The notes below the pieces were generated by a model. That model was not told where the DNA came from. It did not search any database and saw only the letters and a list, made by a program, of their open reading frames with translations. A DNA stretch of 64,000 bases from Pseudarthrobacter sp. MM222 (lineage in GTDB: Bacteria > Actinomycetota > Actinomycetes > Actinomycetales > Micrococcaceae), in contig NZ_OX352321.1 of NCBI RefSeq assembly GCF_947090775.1, positions 248,001-312,000 on the forward strand. The letters are read 5' to 3'. The position numbers and the translations under genes were made by a program. Positions 61,518 to 64,000 of this stretch are shown here, in pieces; position 1 is the stretch's first letter, and each line of letters begins with the position of its first letter.

Positions 61518-62432
61518 TCAGCGCGTGATCAGCACGTTGCAACGCGCCTTGTGCAGCACGGCGGAGACGGTGTTTCCGGGACCGCCCTCCCGATTGTGCG
61601 TGCCGATCACCAGGACGTCCGCGTCGCCGGCTGCCGCCAGCAGCTCCTTGGACGCGGCCCGGCCGTGGACCAGGGTGCCCGAAACCGCCAACTCCGGCGC
61701 CAGTTTCCGCGCCTCAGCCAAGGCGTGGTCCAGCACTTCCTGGCCGTGGAGCGGGGTGTGGCGGCCATGCTCGTCATGGTCCCCGCCGCGGGACTGGTCG
61801 ATGTGAATCACCTGGAGCGAGGTGCCGAGCGTGGCCGCCAGATGGATGGCACCGGCCAGGGCCGCTGAACTCCGTGACGTCCCGTCAATGCCCACGAGGA
61901 CGGGCCTATCGGGGCCGCGCGGACGCCGGATTACTATCAGCGGGCACGGCGAGGAGCCGGCCAGCTCCAGGCAGACGGACCCCGCCAGTTGTCCCAGCAG
62001 GCTTCCGACGCCGCGGCTGGCGATCACCAGGAGGCGTGCGTCCCGGGAAGCGCTCCGGAGAACCTGGGCCGGCAGTCCGGCTTCCATGACGCCGTCGACG
62101 GCGTCCCCGTTGGCGTCGGCCGGGCCGGCGGCACCGCCGTCCGCCGCGGTTCCCGGGACGACGCCTGACAGCGGGCGGTAGGCCTGACGGGCCAGCTCGA
62201 TGCCTTCGGCGACGATTGTCTCAGCGGAATGCCGTAGCCCGCTGCCCTCCACACCCTTGACCGGCCCGAGGTTCTTGGTGAAGATCGGCCAGACCCAGGC
62301 ATGCACCACACGGAGCGGGGACTGGAGGGTGGCCGCGTACTCCGCCGCCCACCGGACCGCTTGCTGCGCTGCCTCGGACCCGTCGTAGCCCACCGCCACG
62401 GTGTTGCGCCCCTGCCCTGCTGCGGGTGCCAA
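61518..62432 (-). CDS. universal stress protein, two tandem domains
   Basis: The 304-residue protein has two UspA domains of about 145 residues. The first starts VAVGYDGSEAAQQAVRWA. The second starts PVLVGIDGTSRSSAALA and ends with VLVIGTHNREGGPGNTVSAVL, whose G-2X-G-9X-G(S/T)-like segment suggests ATP binding. It starts at TTG 62432 with GGAGGAAGC just upstream. Such proteins are induced under starvation or hypoxia. It follows the DUF3618/BrkB group on the same strand. Confidence 0.92.
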   Translation of the reverse strand: MAPAAGQGRNTVAVGYDGSEAAQQAVRWAAEYAATLQSPLRVVHAWVWPIFTKNLGPVKGVEGSGLRHSAETIVAEGIELARQAYRPLSGVVPGTAADGGAAGPADANGDAVDGVMEAGLPAQVLRSASRDARLLVIASRGVGSLLGQLAGSVCLELAGSSPCPLIVIRRPRGPDRPVLVGIDGTSRSSAALAGAIHLAATLGTSLQVIHIDQSRGGDHDEHGRHTPLHGQEVLDHALAEARKLAPELAVSGTLVHGRAASKELLAAAGDADVLVIGTHNREGGPGNTVSAVLHKARCNVLITR

Positions 62433-62505
62433 CTGCTTCCTCCCGGGTCAGCCCGGCGCGGACCGCCGGATCTTGCCCCAGTAGACAGCAAGTGGCCTGC
62501 CCCGG

Positions 62506-63660
62506 CTAGGGGCTTTGGTCCCGCGAGTCGCGACGGTTCGCGGCATCCCTTCGGCCTGCATCTTGGTCCGCGTTGCCGTGCTGTTCCCGCAGCTCGCGGC
62601 CGTGACGGATATCTTCCTCTTCCTTTTCCTGCAGTTTGTCGCTCTTCGTGGTGTCACGGGGCGGCAGCTGGATAGTTTCCTCGGCCTCGATGCCGGCCTG
62701 GAGCTGGCGGCCACGTTCCATCTCGGCGTCGAACTCGGCACCGAACAGCAGGGACATGTTCAGGATCCAGAGCCACAGCAGTGAAACGATGACGCCGCCG
62801 ATGGTCCCGTACGTCTCGTTGTAGCTGCTGAAGTTGGCGACGTACAACGCGAAGCCGAGTGAGGCCAGCAGGAAGATCACCAGGGCTATGAAGGACCCCA
62901 GGCTCATCCAGCGGAACTTGGGCTGTTTCACGTTCGGGGTGGCGTAGTAGAGGATGGCGATCGCCACCACCACAAGAGCCACCATGACCGGCCATTTGAG
63001 GATGTTCCAGACGGTCAGGAAGGCGCCGCCCACACCGATCGCGTCGCCGACGGATTCAGCCACCGGGCCGGTGAGGACCAGCATTGCGGCCAGCACGACG
63101 ACTATCAGCAGGTTGACGACGGTAACGCCAAGCACGGTGCCCCGGAGCTTGATGAACGGCCGGCCCTCGTCGATTTCATACACCCGGTTCATCGCCCGGG
63201 CAAACGCCCCGACATAGCCGGACGCGGACCAGAGGGCGGTGAGGATGCCGATCACCAGGGTCAAGCCGGCCGCGGAGGAGCTGGTGAGCTTCTGGATCGG
63301 CTCGCGGATGGCCTCTACCGTGTCGGCCGGGGCGAAGCCCTGGACGATCTCCAGGAGCGCGCCGGTAGTCTTGTCGGCCTGGCCGAAGATGCCCAGCAGC
63401 GATACCAGGGCCAGCAACGCCGGGAAGAGCGAAAGGACCGCGTAGTAGGTCAGGGAAGCGGCGAGGTCCGGACACTGGTCGTTGGTAAATTCGCGCAGAG
63501 TCTTCTTCGCGATGTATTTCCACGAGGGTTTAGTGACATCCGTGGGGCTGTCCGGCTTGCGGGAGTCGTCCGGGGCAGGCGCCCTGCGGGCCTTCGCCGT
63601 GCTGCTTTCCTCGGTTTCCGCGTTGGTAGGGGCGTGCTCGGCGGCGTCGTTCTTTGCCAT
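62506..63660 (-). CDS. YihY/BrkB-family inner-membrane protein
   Basis: The 384-residue protein has the YihY core: DLAASLTYYAVLSLFPALLALVSL-type first helix (split here as DLAASLTYYAVLS and LFPALLALVSLLG), about six helices, and charged N- and C-terminal tails rich in Glu/Arg. Function is unknown, and it is not an RNase despite old names. ATG 63660 is preferred to ATG 63669 because AAAGGA is placed correctly only for the former. It is preceded on the same strand by the second DUF3618-like gene. Confidence 0.88.
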   Translation of the reverse strand: MAKNDAAEHAPTNAETEESSTAKARRAPAPDDSRKPDSPTDVTKPSWKYIAKKTLREFTNDQCPDLAASLTYYAVLSLFPALLALVSLLGIFGQADKTTGALLEIVQGFAPADTVEAIREPIQKLTSSSAAGLTLVIGILTALWSASGYVGAFARAMNRVYEIDEGRPFIKLRGTVLGVTVVNLLIVVVLAAMLVLTGPVAESVGDAIGVGGAFLTVWNILKWPVMVALVVVAIAILYYATPNVKQPKFRWMSLGSFIALVIFLLASLGFALYVANFSSYNETYGTIGGVIVSLLWLWILNMSLLFGAEFDAEMERGRQLQAGIEAEETIQLPPRDTTKSDKLQEKEEEDIRHGRELREQHGNADQDAGRRDAANRRDSRDQSP

Positions 63661-63743
63661 GGGGACCATCCTTTGAGGGGGTTCAGTGCAGCGGCCGGCC
63701 GCCCGTCACGTCAGCTTGGGCGGCCAGCCGGGTTCCGGCGTGC

Positions 63744-64000
63744 TTAAGCCTGCTGGACGTTGTCCTTGGCGTCCGCAGCTTTATCCTTCACATCGGCCAC
63801 GGCGCCCTGGCCTTCGGCCTTGACGTGCTCGGTGGCGTCCGCGGCCGTTGCCTTGACGTTTTCCATGGCCGCCTGGGCGGGCTCCTTGAGCCCTTCGGCA
63901 ATGTTCTTGGCGGCGTCCGTGAGTTCCGTCGTGAGCGGTTCCGCAGCCGTCTTCAGCGCCTCGGCCGCTTCGCGCTCCTTCTGGCTGGCAGGAATCAGGG
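63744..64000 (-). CDS. DUF3618-operon-type protein, C-terminal part (runs off right edge)
   Basis: The last 85 residues of a minus-strand gene end NVQQA and stop at TAA 63744-63746. The sequence LIPASQKEREAAEALK through to KAEGQGAVADVKD is nearly the same as the C-terminus of the protein at 16133-16741, including SQKEREAAEALK and AEGLKEPAQ. It is therefore a paralogue of that helical, LEA-like tail protein; the N-terminal DUF3618 domain is outside the window and is inferred. Confidence 0.85.
   Translation of the reverse strand, partial: LIPASQKEREAAEALKTAAEPLTTELTDAAKNIAEGLKEPAQAAMENVKATAADATEHVKAEGQGAVADVKDKAADAKDNVQQA

Overview
The window looks like chromosome from a high-G+C actinobacterium, most likely Arthrobacter or Pseudarthrobacter (Micrococcaceae). 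The basis is base composition, frequent GTG/TTG starts with 4-nt ATGA/GTGA overlaps, and actinobacterial families (DUF6458, DUF3618/holin-X membrane operon, SARP-type regulator, AzlCD, YihY/BrkB). The genus is inferred from gene content, not from an rRNA. Sixty-two protein genes, two of them cut by the window edges, and one tRNA-like gene are annotated.

Layout. 1-2.1 kb: fructose PTS operon fruR-fruK-fruA. 2.16-2.72 kb: a non-coding higher-order tandem repeat. 2.8-5.2 kb: small membrane protein, an orphan FabF and an esterase. 5.3-9.8 kb: LacI regulator, beta-phosphoglucomutase and GH65 disaccharide phosphorylase. 9.9-16.0 kb: MFS exporter, two unknown genes, PxpA, DUF445 protein, glycerophosphodiesterase. 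16.1-20.6 kb: envelope/stress island with a three-gene membrane operon facing a PRC-barrel/DUF2382 gene, a MarR regulator and a PAP2 phosphatase, with four copies of one palindrome in the divergent promoter. 21-29 kb: peptide-type ABC importer with an LLM flavin monooxygenase and a DszC/SfnB-like flavoprotein. 29.5-36.2 kb: transglycosylase-like protein, then a LamG lipoprotein divergent from a 1395-residue SARP-STAND-transmembrane-propeller regulator. 36.3-44 kb: GntR-controlled hexuronate/sugar-acid catabolism (MFS importer, idonate-type dehydrogenase, mannonate dehydratase, KDG kinase, fructuronate reductase, KDPG aldolase). 44.5-49.3 kb: TctCAB importer plus RraA aldolase with a divergent RpiR regulator. 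50.57 kb: a diverged tRNA-Pro. 50.8-54.6 kb: AzlCD, DUF1232, TetR, thiamine-binding and methyltransferase genes. 54.7-59.3 kb: a compact run of acyl-CoA dehydrogenase, PIG-L deacetylase/methyltransferase fusion, GT2 and PRISE-type reductase. 59.4-64 kb: NodB deacetylase, zinc alcohol dehydrogenase, universal stress protein, YihY/BrkB protein and a second copy of the DUF3618 protein running off the edge.

How it works together. The uronate cluster encodes fructuronate to mannonate (UxuB) to KDG (ManD) to KDPG (KdgK) to pyruvate plus glyceraldehyde 3-phosphate (Eda). The GH65 and PgmB pair turns a disaccharide plus phosphate into glucose and glucose 6-phosphate. The most unusual items are the 164-bp higher-order repeat, the transmembrane SARP-STAND regulator with its partner lipoprotein, the fructuronate reductase that appears to start at AUC, the paired 14-bp palindromes, the mismatched tRNA-Pro and the deacetylase/methyltransferase/glycosyltransferase cluster.
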